From Desulfobacterales bacterium (GTDB lineage Bacteria > Desulfobacterota > Desulfobacteria > Desulfobacterales > Desulfosalsimonadaceae), in contig JAGXLR010000002.1 of NCBI GenBank assembly GCA_018334555.1, positions 1 through 60,472 of the forward strand: 60,472 nucleotides of DNA, written 5' to 3'. The position numbers and the translations under genes are program-made. Shown piece by piece: positions 34,716-45,387 of this stretch. The notes under the pieces are model-generated. The model searched no databases and was not told the DNA's origin. It worked only from the letters and a program-made list of their open reading frames with translations. Position 1 is the first letter of the stretch. The number at the start of each line of letters is the position of its first letter.

Positions 34716-34866
34716 GTTCCCAACTCGTTCCCACGCCTTCCCAACTCGTTCCCAGCTCGTTCCCAACTCGTTCCCATGCCTTCCCAGCTCGTTCCCATGC
34801 CTTCCCAGCTCGTTCCCAACTCGTTCCCACGCTTTGCGTGGGAACGTATTTGCGACGCTTTGCGTC
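34716..34866. repeat. REP hairpins and CCCAACTCGTT direct repeats, downstream side of RAYT
   Basis: About ten copies of short units (TTCCCAACTCG or TTCCCAGCTCG, with ATGCC or ACGCC spacers) lead into a palindrome with arms CGTTCCCACGC around TTT (34822-34846). A second palindrome, GACGC-TTT-GCGTC, follows at 34851-34866. This is the mirror image of the array on the other side of the transposase. Confidence 0.88.
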
Positions 34867-34887
34867 CAAAATCCGGCGCAATCTATA

Positions 34888-35418
34888 CTAAAAATGCGCA
34901 ATCTCCAACAACCCCTCCCTACCCGCATAATTGCGCGCACTCGAATATCTCCAATGCTCTGGGACGTCCACATACCCGCGTTTCACCGGATTATAGTGTA
35001 TGTATTCAATTTTCTGAAGCATCATTTCTTCGTTTATAATCGCCTGTGGATGGCTGCCTTCCTGCCATAATTGATATTGACGGTCCTTTTTATGCCTTAG
35101 CTTATGGTATTGCAGCATTTTAAGAATGCGGTTTGCGTGTCTTTCCTCCAAGAAATCAATGATCTGTCTGGCAGTATAGGATTTGAATATACCAATTTCT
35201 TTGTTCAGTCTGCTGGAAGACAGGATCATGTGGATATGATTTTCCATTATAACGTAGGCATAGATAATCATCCGGCTGTGTTCCTGGAAAAATGAAAGAG
35301 AATCCAACAAGAAGCGTACAACCGTGGGGCTGCTGAACAACGGCAGCCATTGGATCGTCGTACAGGTGACAAAATGGGGCCTGTTCATTTCAATAATTTT
35401 GTAACGGCTCCTACCCAT
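34888..35418 (-). CDS. REP-associated tyrosine transposase (RAYT, IS200-like Y1/HUH)
   Basis: 176-residue single-domain HUH nuclease. The metal-binding HxH is in ENHIHMI and the catalytic Tyr is probably in FKSYTARQIIDF; the family C-terminus IHYNPVKRGYV and WRYSSA is intact. RAYTs nick and spread REP hairpins. Inverted REP hairpins lie on both sides within 75 bases, so the gene and its repeats form a complete REPtron-like unit downstream of a tRNA gene. No sign of inactivation. Confidence 0.93.
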   Translation of the reverse strand: MGRSRYKIIEMNRPHFVTCTTIQWLPLFSSPTVVRFLLDSLSFFQEHSRMIIYAYVIMENHIHMILSSSRLNKEIGIFKSYTARQIIDFLEERHANRILKMLQYHKLRHKKDRQYQLWQEGSHPQAIINEEMMLQKIEYIHYNPVKRGYVDVPEHWRYSSARNYAGREGLLEIAHF

Positions 35419-35447
35419 TTTTCTTTTTCCTTAGGATGTTGGTTGCT

Positions 35448-35637
35448 GAGAGAAGGACGCGAAGCGTCCGGAATGCGTTCCCACGCAAAGCGTGGGAACG
35501 AGTAACGAGTAACGAGTAACGACGAATAACGAGTAACGGATAACGAATAACGAACGATTCCCACGCAAAGCGTGGGAACGAGTAACGAGTAAAGCGTGGG
35601 AACGAGTAAAAGAGTAAGTAACAAAGCATGGGAACGC
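35448..35637. repeat. REP hairpins and AACGAGT direct repeats, upstream side of RAYT
   Basis: A palindrome GGACGC-GAA-GCGTCC is followed by the REP hairpin with arms CGTTCCCACGC around AAA (35476-35500), a run of GTAACGA/AACGAGTA heptamer-like units, a second REP hairpin (35556-35580) and further partial copies (AAAGCGTGGGAACG). The orientation is opposite to the array on the other side. Confidence 0.88.
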
Positions 35638-35695
35638 GTAAGCATGGCCCTATCCTCCGGAACAGGCGGACTTCAAAAATAATTGTCGCTTGACA

Positions 35696-36029
35696 AGCGA
35701 TTTTTAAGTTTACCGCAGATACAAGGAAAATGATGTCCGGGCGATAGGCGCCTATGCGAGACATCATTTGACGCAGTAGATGCGGTGAAATTGGAAATCC
35801 CGGAGGGTTTCAAATTTTTTGATTTAAAAAATGATTCAATATCCTAAAAATAAAATAAAAATTGATGGCTTCGTAAAAAGTCCAATATCTGTGTGGCGCT
35901 GCATTCCTCGGAATTTGCGCGCCCCCGGATCTTAACCGGGGCTTGAACTTTTTTCTTTGCCATCCCAAAATCGACTTTTTACGAGATTGTCAAAATTAAA
36001 CCTTCAAAAAAATGAAACGCTCAATTTAG
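35696..36029. mobile_element. Family 2 element interrupted by a family 1 element
   Basis: A family 2 repeat in forward orientation (AAGTTTACCGCAGATACAAG near its left, CGCTCAATTTAG at its right). It carries a small IR (ATGATGTC/GACATCAT), then the ATTCAATATCCTAAAAATAA block. A family 1 element is inserted at 35864-35991. The left TIR is truncated. Confidence 0.8.
35864..35991 (+). mobile_element. Family 1 TIR element nested in family 2, target duplication AAAATT
   Basis: 128 bases from GATGGCTTCGTAAAAAGTC to GACTTTTTACGAGATTGTC. AAAATT directly flanks both ends (35858-35863 and 35992-35997). The unoccupied family 2 copy at 50.7 kb shows a single AAAATT at the same place. Confidence 0.9.
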
Positions 36030-36037
36030 AGAAAAGT

Positions 36038-37225
36038 TTATCCAGGTATAAAAGGCACGCTGCTTTGTATATAGATCTCACAAGATGACGCAACAAGCCA
36101 GAAGACAGGCCAGAGCGAAAGGAAGTAGTATTTGAGCCGTGAACCGGAGCGCATGACAATTAAGATGCCGAGCATATGAAGTTCAAACAGCGCCCGATAA
36201 AATCCGGGATGGTTATCCCAAATATCCGTTCCCAGCATAAGCGCCAATATGGCGTAAAGCATCCATGGGATAGAAAATAGCCGGTAGCCGTCAGATAATT
36301 GGAATAGACAGTAGCCCCCGAAAATAAAAATCCAGATGATTTCTATCAGATAAATAAAATGGCCGATGTCTTTAAAAGACAGCAAGGATGAGAAAGACGA
36401 GAGCATTCCGATAAAAGGCATGCCCACATTAGCAGCGGCCAGCACAGGAACAGTTCCCCAGATTTGAAACAGATAGAGCTGCCAGGCCAAATAGATCAGG
36501 CCGGGTATGATAAAGAAAAAGGCTGGGATTTGATCCGCCGCAGGGTTTTCTTTTCTTGTTTTGCTGCTAAGCCAAACTAATCCGGCACCGACAGCTATCA
36601 GAAGAGTGGTTTCTTTCGTTAATACAGCCAAAGCCAGGGTAATCGACGAGATAAAGCATTCTCTTTTTAAAAATGAATAAAAGCATAGGAATACAAAAAA
36701 AATAGCCAGCGGCTCACAGAGGCCACGGGTAATCGATATAGCGAATCCCGGATAAAAAGAGATAAAAAGGACCCCGTACATATCGCTCTTTAACTTGTCA
36801 AGCAGCCTCGCACCGAAAAAGGTAAGGCCGCAAATTGATAAAAAATTGATCAATACCATGAAAAATACAGTGGATGAGGGATTGCCGCCTGCCAGCGACC
36901 AGACCAATAAAGGATAAAGTATTCTTTGCTGCCTATAGGGGGGATTATCGATCGTTATGCCGAAATCAGTTTTTTTGTTGGTCAAAGGCTCTAACGCCAA
37001 GCGATAAAAAAACTGACCGTCATAGCCATTTTTACTTATTTTTTCGACAGAATGGGATGAGAGGGATCCTTTTTGGACGAAATCCTCTCCAAGCCATAAA
37101 AATGCACTTGGACTGTATTGATTCAAGCTAAAGTAGATAAAAATATACGTAGAATATACTATAGCCGTTATAAGCATCAAGCCAATCGGGCTTTTCAAAA
37201 TTTTGCCGTATTTGTTTGATCCCAT
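36038..37225 (-). CDS. Multi-spanning membrane protein, GT-C glycosyltransferase-like
   Basis: 395 residues with about ten hydrophobic helices. An early non-membrane loop carries YDGQFFYRLAL and DNPPYRQQRILYPLLVW, a pattern seen in GT-C-like (PMT/DUF2029-type) polyprenyl-phosphate sugar transferases, where an acidic residue near the start of the first loop is catalytic. The sequence is not close enough for a named family. The start could also be 37270; MGSNKYGK at 37225 is preferred because the hydrophobic helix follows directly. No polysaccharide genes are next to it. Confidence 0.6.
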   Translation of the reverse strand: MGSNKYGKILKSPIGLMLITAIVYSTYIFIYFSLNQYSPSAFLWLGEDFVQKGSLSSHSVEKISKNGYDGQFFYRLALEPLTNKKTDFGITIDNPPYRQQRILYPLLVWSLAGGNPSSTVFFMVLINFLSICGLTFFGARLLDKLKSDMYGVLFISFYPGFAISITRGLCEPLAIFFVFLCFYSFLKRECFISSITLALAVLTKETTLLIAVGAGLVWLSSKTRKENPAADQIPAFFFIIPGLIYLAWQLYLFQIWGTVPVLAAANVGMPFIGMLSSFSSLLSFKDIGHFIYLIEIIWIFIFGGYCLFQLSDGYRLFSIPWMLYAILALMLGTDIWDNHPGFYRALFELHMLGILIVMRSGSRLKYYFLSLWPVFWLVASSCEIYIQSSVPFIPG

Positions 37226-37590
37226 AAGTCGCTCTGTCGAATGAATCGGGCCGATTCCTTGTCGGATCACTGGAAAAATGCCATACGACGAAAGAATAAG
37301 CGGTTACGCGGCAACGAAGACCTATTTTTGAACTTACGACGGCCACCCCAATCTTGTCAATTCGTATTGCATAGCGCCGAAGCGGTAACAAGTGGAAACA
37401 ATGGGGCCCTATTACGAAACGGTCCAAAGGGGGATCTGCGTTATATGACCGCCGGCATTGCCATAAGAGGCTTGACAATACGTCCCCAAAAAGGTGTACT
37501 ATAATTTTTTCATAGTTTTTAAGAGCTGCCTGACGGAATGGCCCATCGGTTTCATTTGGCTTACGCCGAGCCCACGGGGCGAGAACGGGT

Positions 37591-38874
<1,284 letters not shown>

Positions 38875-39107
38875 GGGGAAAGGCCCCGTCATTATTATAC
38901 CGCTTCCAACTCCCAAACGAGTTCTCCCGCCCCCAAATTATCAGGCGCTTTTAAAAGAATAGATGCCATGAGCGCTGTTGAAAAATATTTTTGAAGATAT
39001 AGAATAAAAGTGTTTTTAGGTTTAAATAAGAACCTGTCAGTCAGACCGGGATAGCCCTATTTTTTCCCTGAATGAGGGGTCATTGGATATAAGATAAGGA
39101 ATTTACA

Positions 39108-40391
39108 ATGCGGGTATTGATGGTTTCAGCCAACCTGGTTCAGGTCAATATGTCCGTTCTGCCGGTGGGAATGGCCTGTGTGGCGGCAGCCCTCGAACAT
39201 GCCGGCCACAACATCCGTGTGGTGAACCTGATGCAGCCGGGGCATGTATCCCGTTTTTTAACCCCGGCACTTAAAGCCTTTGTACCGGATATCATCGGTA
39301 TCTCTGTTCGAAATATCGATGATCAGAACATGGGTGCGCCCCAATTTCTGCTCTCGCAGATAAAGCCGGTGATCGCTGAATGCCGTTCCCACTCCGCAGC
39401 GCCGATCGTCCTGGGCGGCCCGGGCTACAGCATATTCCCCCAATCGGCGCTCGATTACCTGGAGGCCGACTTCGGAATCCAGGGGGAGGGGGAGTGGGGG
39501 ACAGGCGAATTAATCCGGCGCATAGAAGAGGATGCCGCCTTCGAGGGGTTAAACGGTCTGTGGACGCCTGACAGGGGTCGTATGGCGCCCCCTTTTCTCA
39601 ATCAGCAGCTCGATGCCTATCCAATGCCAGACCCCCTGGCCCACCTGGACGCCCCTTTGGATGGGGGCTACCAGGACCTGATGGTTCCGTTTCAAACCAG
39701 GCGGGGATGCCCGATGAACTGCAGCTATTGCTCGACGCCGGCCATAGAAGGCCGAAAAATGCGGCGTCATTCGCCCAGGATCGCTGTGGACAACCTGCGG
39801 CTGTTCGTAGAAAGCGGGTTCAAGCGGTTTTTTTTCGTGGACAACACATTCAATTTTCCCCGCTCATATGCCATGGCCCTGTGTGACGGAATTATCGAGG
39901 CGGGACTGGACATTAGTTGGCAGAGCAGCATCTACCCCGCCCGCATAGATGAGGCGCTGATCGAAAAAATGGCCCTGGCCGGATGCCAGGCGGCCAGCGT
40001 AGGTTTTGAAAGCGCCAACGAACGGGTGCTTTCGGCCATGAATAAAAAATACGGCAAAGAAGACGTCCGTCGATTGTCAGAGGCTCTCTACCGGCATGGC
40101 ATCGAACGCATGGGCTTCATTCTCCTTGGAGGCCCTTGCGAAACCCGGCAAAGCGTCCTTGAAAGCATCCGATTCGCCGAGTCCCTGGAGCTCGAAACAG
40201 TCAAACTGACTGCCGGCATTCGTATCTATCCATCGACGCCGTTGGCTGAGACCGCCCGGCAAAAGGCAATGATTGCACAAAATGACAGCCTCCTCAGGCC
40301 CACTTTTTATCTTGAATCCGGCCTGGATGAGGCTTGGCTGCAGGATACGGTCGCGGATGCCGTCTCCAGAAACCCCGGATGGACGAGCTAA
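39108..40391 (+). CDS. B12-binding domain radical SAM protein
   Basis: 427 residues. The N-terminal 130 residues have the cobalamin-binding-type Rossmann layout common to these enzymes (MRVLMVSANL..., ADFGIQGEGEWG). The radical SAM cluster motif CPMNCSYC is near residue 202. The barrel contains SVGFESANERVL and GFILLGGPCET, typical of the family. Reactions in this group include methylations and ring contractions; no substrate can be named. AAGGAA precedes the ATG at 39108. It ends 18 bases before the convergent MFS gene. Confidence 0.88.
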   Translation: MRVLMVSANLVQVNMSVLPVGMACVAAALEHAGHNIRVVNLMQPGHVSRFLTPALKAFVPDIIGISVRNIDDQNMGAPQFLLSQIKPVIAECRSHSAAPIVLGGPGYSIFPQSALDYLEADFGIQGEGEWGTGELIRRIEEDAAFEGLNGLWTPDRGRMAPPFLNQQLDAYPMPDPLAHLDAPLDGGYQDLMVPFQTRRGCPMNCSYCSTPAIEGRKMRRHSPRIAVDNLRLFVESGFKRFFFVDNTFNFPRSYAMALCDGIIEAGLDISWQSSIYPARIDEALIEKMALAGCQAASVGFESANERVLSAMNKKYGKEDVRRLSEALYRHGIERMGFILLGGPCETRQSVLESIRFAESLELETVKLTAGIRIYPSTPLAETARQKAMIAQNDSLLRPTFYLESGLDEAWLQDTVADAVSRNPGWTS

Positions 40392-40409
40392 CGGCCGGCG
40401 CATCTTTGC

Positions 40410-41549
40410 CTATGGCTTGTTGGCTGCAACCAGCCGGATCAGGACGCCGGCCGCGAGAAGCATACCGGCCACACAATAGAAAGCGGCCGCCAGCCCAAAG
40501 CCTTCAACCACGAGACCGGTAAGGAGCGGACTAAACATCGTGGCCAGCGTGATGACGAAGAAACGCGCCCCCATAGCCAGGCCCGACGTTTCTCCGGCCC
40601 TGTCTGAGACCATGACCATGGACAGGGGTTGGGAGATGCCGAAGCCCATTCCGAATAAAAGCATAACGCCGGCTGAGATATAAACCCGGGATATTGACGG
40701 CAGGGCAGCAGTAGCCACGAAGATGAGGGCCAGGGCGAGCCCGAACAGCCCCTTGCGGGATACCACTCCCATGACGCGTCCGATGACAAGCCGCACCAGG
40801 GTCATGGACAGGGCGAACAGGGAGAGCAGAAGGCCGATCGTGCCCTCATCCATTCCTTGGGCCTTGAACAGCACGGGCACAAAAGAGCTGCGCAGGTTTG
40901 CAGCGAATACGGCAACAAAGGTCAAAATGAGCACGACACACATTTTCGGGTCCGCAGCAAGACCGATCAAAAGCTTTCTGAGACGCCCCCTCTCCCGTGC
41001 GCTGACTTTTTTCCTGCCCCTGTTCTCATCTCGAAGGCCTGCCGCGGAAAATCCCGGAAGGCAGAAGAGCACCGCCAGGCTGAAAACCGCCGTAAAGGAG
41101 GTACGGGAAAGTATGAACCCGCCCAGAAAAGGCCCTATGGTCTGCCCCACGGCGGCGGCCAGGGACAGGAATCCAAAGCCCCGCTCCCGCATGCCTTTTT
41201 CCGCATGCTCGCTGACCCACGTCTGGCTGGAAATGATCAGCAGCAGGAAGCCAAGCCCACCGATCATCTGGGCCGAAATGAGCATCCAGATATTATGCGC
41301 CACTATAAGCAACAGGCTGTAGACAAGATTGAAAAAGGCGCTTAACAGGAGCAGGCTCCTGGCACTCAGCCGATCGCTCAGACTCCCCATCGGCAGGGCC
41401 AATAAAAGGGACAACAGGCTAAAGCCCCCGACGGCAGCCCCGATCATTATGTCGGAATCGACCATCCTTTGGGCAAACAAAGGAATCAGGGGGAAAACCA
41501 TACCATGGCGAAGGAAGTGCGCCAGATAGGCCAGAGCAATAAGTCGCAT
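40410..41549 (-). CDS. Major facilitator superfamily transporter
   Basis: 379 residues with about twelve hydrophobic helices. The loop 2-3 signature appears as GSLSDRLSARSLLL and a related motif, GRVMGVVSRKGLFG, follows helix 8 in the second half. Most like drug/sugar-type MFS exporters of 12 helices. The substrate is unknown. The start at 41549 lacks a strong ribosome site, but the first helix begins immediately. Confidence 0.88.
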   Translation of the reverse strand: MRLIALAYLAHFLRHGMVFPLIPLFAQRMVDSDIMIGAAVGGFSLLSLLLALPMGSLSDRLSARSLLLLSAFFNLVYSLLLIVAHNIWMLISAQMIGGLGFLLLIISSQTWVSEHAEKGMRERGFGFLSLAAAVGQTIGPFLGGFILSRTSFTAVFSLAVLFCLPGFSAAGLRDENRGRKKVSARERGRLRKLLIGLAADPKMCVVLILTFVAVFAANLRSSFVPVLFKAQGMDEGTIGLLLSLFALSMTLVRLVIGRVMGVVSRKGLFGLALALIFVATAALPSISRVYISAGVMLLFGMGFGISQPLSMVMVSDRAGETSGLAMGARFFVITLATMFSPLLTGLVVEGFGLAAAFYCVAGMLLAAGVLIRLVAANKP

Positions 41550-41718
41550 ATCGTGTGTCAGCCCCCAAAAATTGGCCGATCGTACCTATCGCACGCCGGA
41601 GCCGCCTTTTGCGGAAAGGACGGGCCCGCGATAACCGGAAGCGGACAAACCGAACCGGATATGAAATAACGACACACAGATCGAATCATGGACGGCGGTA
41701 TCAGCATGCGCGCACCAG

Positions 41719-43206
41719 CTAGGGGGCCGGCAGTTTAAGCTTGCGCCCGGCGTCCAAAGCGGCGTCAAGCCTCGTCTGATTGAGCAAAGCGACGTCTGCG
41801 GCCGTCACGCCTTCGGGAAGTGAGGCGACGAATGTCCTGAACTCTGCGGCACGCTCAAGCGTGACGAGATTGAGACGCAGCGGCGACACGTCAATCTTCT
41901 TCGGATCCTTCAGGGTGGCAAATGAGCGGAGCGTTTGCTCGAATATGGCCCGCATGTTCGCATAGTTTTGCAGGCCCGTGTAGCCGGTGAAAGCAAACAC
42001 ATGGTCCCTATGCTCGATAAAATACTGTCTGATGCCGACAACCCCCTGCTGTGTTTTTGCCACGGCGGTCATCGCGTAAGCGGGATGACCGTGGACGTCA
42101 GTTTGACCGGCATCCTTTACCTCAACACCCTGAGATTCGCTGAACTGCCGGGCCGCCTGCTCGGCCGTATTCGCCTGTGCGAGCTGAAAGGTTATCGCCG
42201 CAGCCCCATTCGGCGATCCAAACGCCACCATGGTCTTCTGATTCTGAACCGACCAACCGGCGGGCACGCTGAATTTGAAGTGCATCTCAGGGTGATAAAA
42301 AACGCCGTCCTCGGTATACCCCTCCCGCGGATCCTCGCCGAAAACCAGTCCGTCGATATGAGAAAGATACGCTTCAGAACGAACCCTCGTCATTTGGGTG
42401 GTGGACGACAAATCCTCGGCCAGCTCAACGACCTTCTGCTCCCTTTGCCCGGGATCCGGATGGGTCGACTGCCAGCTCGGAAGCGTCTGGCCCTGCCGCT
42501 CAGACATACGATTAAGCGTCTGAAAAAATCCGGAGGCTTCGCCCGCGCTATAGCCGGCATTTCCGGCATATTCGACGCCGAGGCGGTCGGCCTGACGCTC
42601 ATCGTCGCGGCTGTATTTGAGAAACAATAACTGCATCGCCGTACCGCTTAGATTAACCACCTGCTTCGTGAGCTGCGGGCTCTCAAAAACATGGGAGCCG
42701 ATAACCGAACCCGCCAGAAGCCCTACCTGACCGATCCTGGATTTAAGGACCCGGCGGGAAGAGTGGCGCGCGGCCACGTGGCCAATTTCATGGCCCAATA
42801 CAACGGCCAGCTGGGCTTCGTTCTGAAGATACGCCAGAAGGCCGCGCGTAATATAGATATAGCCTCCGGGCAACGCAAACGCATTAACCACCGGGCTGTC
42901 AAGCACCCGGAAGGTGAACGGGCTATTTCGGAACTTCGCCGGCGCCGCCGGGGATCGAAGGTCACTTTCCTGCAAAACCGCCTGGCCCACATGATCGACA
43001 TAGGCCTGTAGCGACCTGTCCGGATACACACCGTACTGCGCCGTGATCTCCCTGTCCGTTTCCGCCCCAATTTCCCGCTCGTCCTCCCAGGAGTAGGCAT
43101 AAAACCGATTTTCGCCGGTAACCGGATTATACCCGCTGACGCATCCGGCCATCCACAGCAGCAAGACAGAAAACACGCTGAGCATCGATAAACGGGATAT
43201 ACGCAT
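41719..43206 (-). CDS. M48-family metalloprotease lipoprotein
   Basis: 495 residues with a lipoprotein signal (LLLWMAGC, lipidated Cys22). The zinc site HEIGH is at 139-143, followed by AARHSS and an ERQADRLGVEYA third-ligand region. The C-terminal third is a separate domain rich in beta strands. It resembles BepA/YfgC-type periplasmic quality-control proteases, inner leaflet of the outer membrane or periplasm. The start at 43206 (MRISRLS) is supported by GAGGGAG upstream; the open frame above it overlaps the U32 gene. Confidence 0.9.
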   Translation of the reverse strand: MRISRLSMLSVFSVLLLWMAGCVSGYNPVTGENRFYAYSWEDEREIGAETDREITAQYGVYPDRSLQAYVDHVGQAVLQESDLRSPAAPAKFRNSPFTFRVLDSPVVNAFALPGGYIYITRGLLAYLQNEAQLAVVLGHEIGHVAARHSSRRVLKSRIGQVGLLAGSVIGSHVFESPQLTKQVVNLSGTAMQLLFLKYSRDDERQADRLGVEYAGNAGYSAGEASGFFQTLNRMSERQGQTLPSWQSTHPDPGQREQKVVELAEDLSSTTQMTRVRSEAYLSHIDGLVFGEDPREGYTEDGVFYHPEMHFKFSVPAGWSVQNQKTMVAFGSPNGAAAITFQLAQANTAEQAARQFSESQGVEVKDAGQTDVHGHPAYAMTAVAKTQQGVVGIRQYFIEHRDHVFAFTGYTGLQNYANMRAIFEQTLRSFATLKDPKKIDVSPLRLNLVTLERAAEFRTFVASLPEGVTAADVALLNQTRLDAALDAGRKLKLPAP

Positions 43207-43235
43207 AAACAAATGCTCCCTCTTCGGATAAAAAA

Positions 43236-45239
43236 TTATTTCAGACCGATATTCCAGTTCCACAGGCCCTGGCGTTTCTTTATCCGGACGGCATCCGGCA
43301 CCGGCTCTTTTAGGTGAATAAATAGCCGGTACCCGATTCTTTTTAACTGGTCCTGCACCGAGGTCAAATTGATCGGCCAATTGGGGTATATCCAGCAATT
43401 GGCCCCATACCTGCGGATCCATGCCTGCTCGCCTTTGGGGCTGACGAACGGCGTTTCCGGATCAATGGCATCGGAGATATTGCGGGAGATACAAAGCGGC
43501 CAGTTGCCCGTTACAACAATGCCAACGGGCAGGGGGCTTTTAGCTGGCAACTTTGTATAATCGGTCTTTCCAAGCTCCGGGCTTACGATGACGCCTGAGA
43601 ATCCCATGAAAGAAAGCATTTCAACCGCCAGGTCATTGGCGATGTTGCAAAACGGACCGGCCCACAGGTGCAGTTGGGGATCGTCTGGAAACAGCGCAAT
43701 CTGCCAGGGGGCGTTCAGGACAAAATTGCGGCAACGATTTACGAGAACCCGATCAATCAAACGGGAAAATGCCGCCTCTTCATCCGGCCAGATGACCGGC
43801 GGCAGCCAGTACCAGGTATAGAAATCCTTTGCCGTTTTGACGGGCGCCGTCTCCTCAGACAACCACAGACCGATGGACTTCTGCTGGTCGCCGACCTTCT
43901 CGGGCAGCTCTCGATAGACGGTCATCTCAAACGGCTGAAACTGCTTGATGGCCCGCTGGGGACGATCCGCCCGGAACCGGCTGTTTTTGGCCTCGGGCAA
44001 CGCCAGCTGATTCAGTCGTTTTTCAAGGGCCCCCATGCCCCTGTCGAGTTCGCCCTCCCGGCGATCAATCAAAAAAACCGGGGCGCCGTTCCGGGGGCGA
44101 TCCTTTTCCTGAAAATTCAAATACAGATTGCCCTTTTTCGGCACATTTTTTTTGACCCGATAGATCCGATGCCATGGATCGTCTTCATAGCCGATCCGCA
44201 GCATATCATTGTTGAACAGGGCCATTCGGGGCTCCAGGTATGGCTTTTTGTTCGGCCCCTGGATTTTTCCGGCAAGCAGGCCGGAACCGGTGTGATCCTC
44301 GACATCAATCGGCGAAAACGGCCGCTGGGGAAGAAAATAGAAATGGGTGCCCTTTCGGCCCAATGCATAATCGAGGTATTCGGCGGCCGTTTTTTTTGCC
44401 TCCCGGTCGTCTGGTTGATCCCGTATTAGCCGGTATGCGGAAGTGGTGTAATAAACATAGTGCGGCCCCTTTTTCCGGCCCTCGATCTTTAAAGCCGAAA
44501 CCTGGGGAATAGCCACGAGCAGTTTGGTCAATACATCCAGCCAAAGGTCCCGGCAGGAAAAAAACCGCCGGCGACCGCCGTTCTGCTCGTAAATCCGGCG
44601 GCAGGGCTGTACGCAGCGCCCCCGCAGGCCGCTTTTTCCCCCGAGATAACTGCTCCAGTAGCACCTGCCGGAGACCGCATAGCATAAAGCCCCGTGGACA
44701 AATACTTCAAGTGAAAGATTGGCTGGACATTTCTCCGCCATGGACTTGATTTCATCAACGGTAAGCTCCCGCGGCAGGACGACCCGGGTTATCTCCGGCA
44801 TTTCCCGGACAATATCCAGGGCGGCCGGAAAACTCACGTTGGCGATCGTGGAAAGGTGGATCCCTCCCCTGTAACCGACCTGCCGGGCAAGCGATAAAAC
44901 CGCCGGATCCTGAATGATCAGGCCGTCCGGGGACACGTACCGGTTTAACTGGTCGAGCAGCCTGCCGGCATCATCTAGCTCATCCGGCTTGACCAGCGTA
45001 TTGATGGCGACATAGATCGCCGTATTGCGCTCATGGGCAAGCGCTGATAGCCGGGCCAGCTCCGGTATGGTAAAATTCTCCGCCGCCATCCGGGCGGAAA
45101 ACTGCTTCAAGCCGCAGTAAACGGCATCCGCACGCGCCGCCAGGGCGGCGAGAAACGATGCTTTGCTGCCGGCCGGGGCCATTATTTCCGGTATTGCAGG
45201 TATGCCGCCGGCCTCATTGGAGGTTTGATTGTCTGCCAT
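43236..45239 (-). CDS. U32-family peptidase/hydroxylase-like protein
   Basis: 667-residue U32 protein. The N-terminal barrel opens with EIMAPAGSKASFLAALAARADAVYCGLKQFSAR-type sequence and contains the cysteine cluster of the family (ALCYAVSGRCYWSS, GRCVQPCRR, SCRDLW), which binds an iron-sulfur cluster in RlhA and related tRNA/rRNA hydroxylases (family knowledge). The C-terminal 250 residues are an additional domain. The M48 lipoprotein gene is 29 bases downstream, so they may be co-transcribed. Role, RNA modification or prephenate-type oxygen insertion, is not specified by sequence. Confidence 0.87.
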   Translation of the reverse strand: MADNQTSNEAGGIPAIPEIMAPAGSKASFLAALAARADAVYCGLKQFSARMAAENFTIPELARLSALAHERNTAIYVAINTLVKPDELDDAGRLLDQLNRYVSPDGLIIQDPAVLSLARQVGYRGGIHLSTIANVSFPAALDIVREMPEITRVVLPRELTVDEIKSMAEKCPANLSLEVFVHGALCYAVSGRCYWSSYLGGKSGLRGRCVQPCRRIYEQNGGRRRFFSCRDLWLDVLTKLLVAIPQVSALKIEGRKKGPHYVYYTTSAYRLIRDQPDDREAKKTAAEYLDYALGRKGTHFYFLPQRPFSPIDVEDHTGSGLLAGKIQGPNKKPYLEPRMALFNNDMLRIGYEDDPWHRIYRVKKNVPKKGNLYLNFQEKDRPRNGAPVFLIDRREGELDRGMGALEKRLNQLALPEAKNSRFRADRPQRAIKQFQPFEMTVYRELPEKVGDQQKSIGLWLSEETAPVKTAKDFYTWYWLPPVIWPDEEAAFSRLIDRVLVNRCRNFVLNAPWQIALFPDDPQLHLWAGPFCNIANDLAVEMLSFMGFSGVIVSPELGKTDYTKLPAKSPLPVGIVVTGNWPLCISRNISDAIDPETPFVSPKGEQAWIRRYGANCWIYPNWPINLTSVQDQLKRIGYRLFIHLKEPVPDAVRIKKRQGLWNWNIGLK

Positions 45240-45387
45240 TAGAACCTTGGATCCATTTAATATATTTAAATAATTGATTATCTTCTTGCTACACGATGGT
45301 TAAGATGATATAGATTTGAAATTTCAAAATCAATCCTAATTATTGGTAGGGCTAGAGAAAAAGGATCTACGAAAGGATACGTTTACT

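Noticed and set aside
34716-34830. CRISPR-like short repeats
   Set aside because: Units are about 11-18 bases without unique spacers and end in a REP hairpin; no cas genes nearby.
43207-43422. 71-residue extension of the M48 protease
   Set aside because: It overlaps the U32 gene end and would bury the lipoprotein signal.
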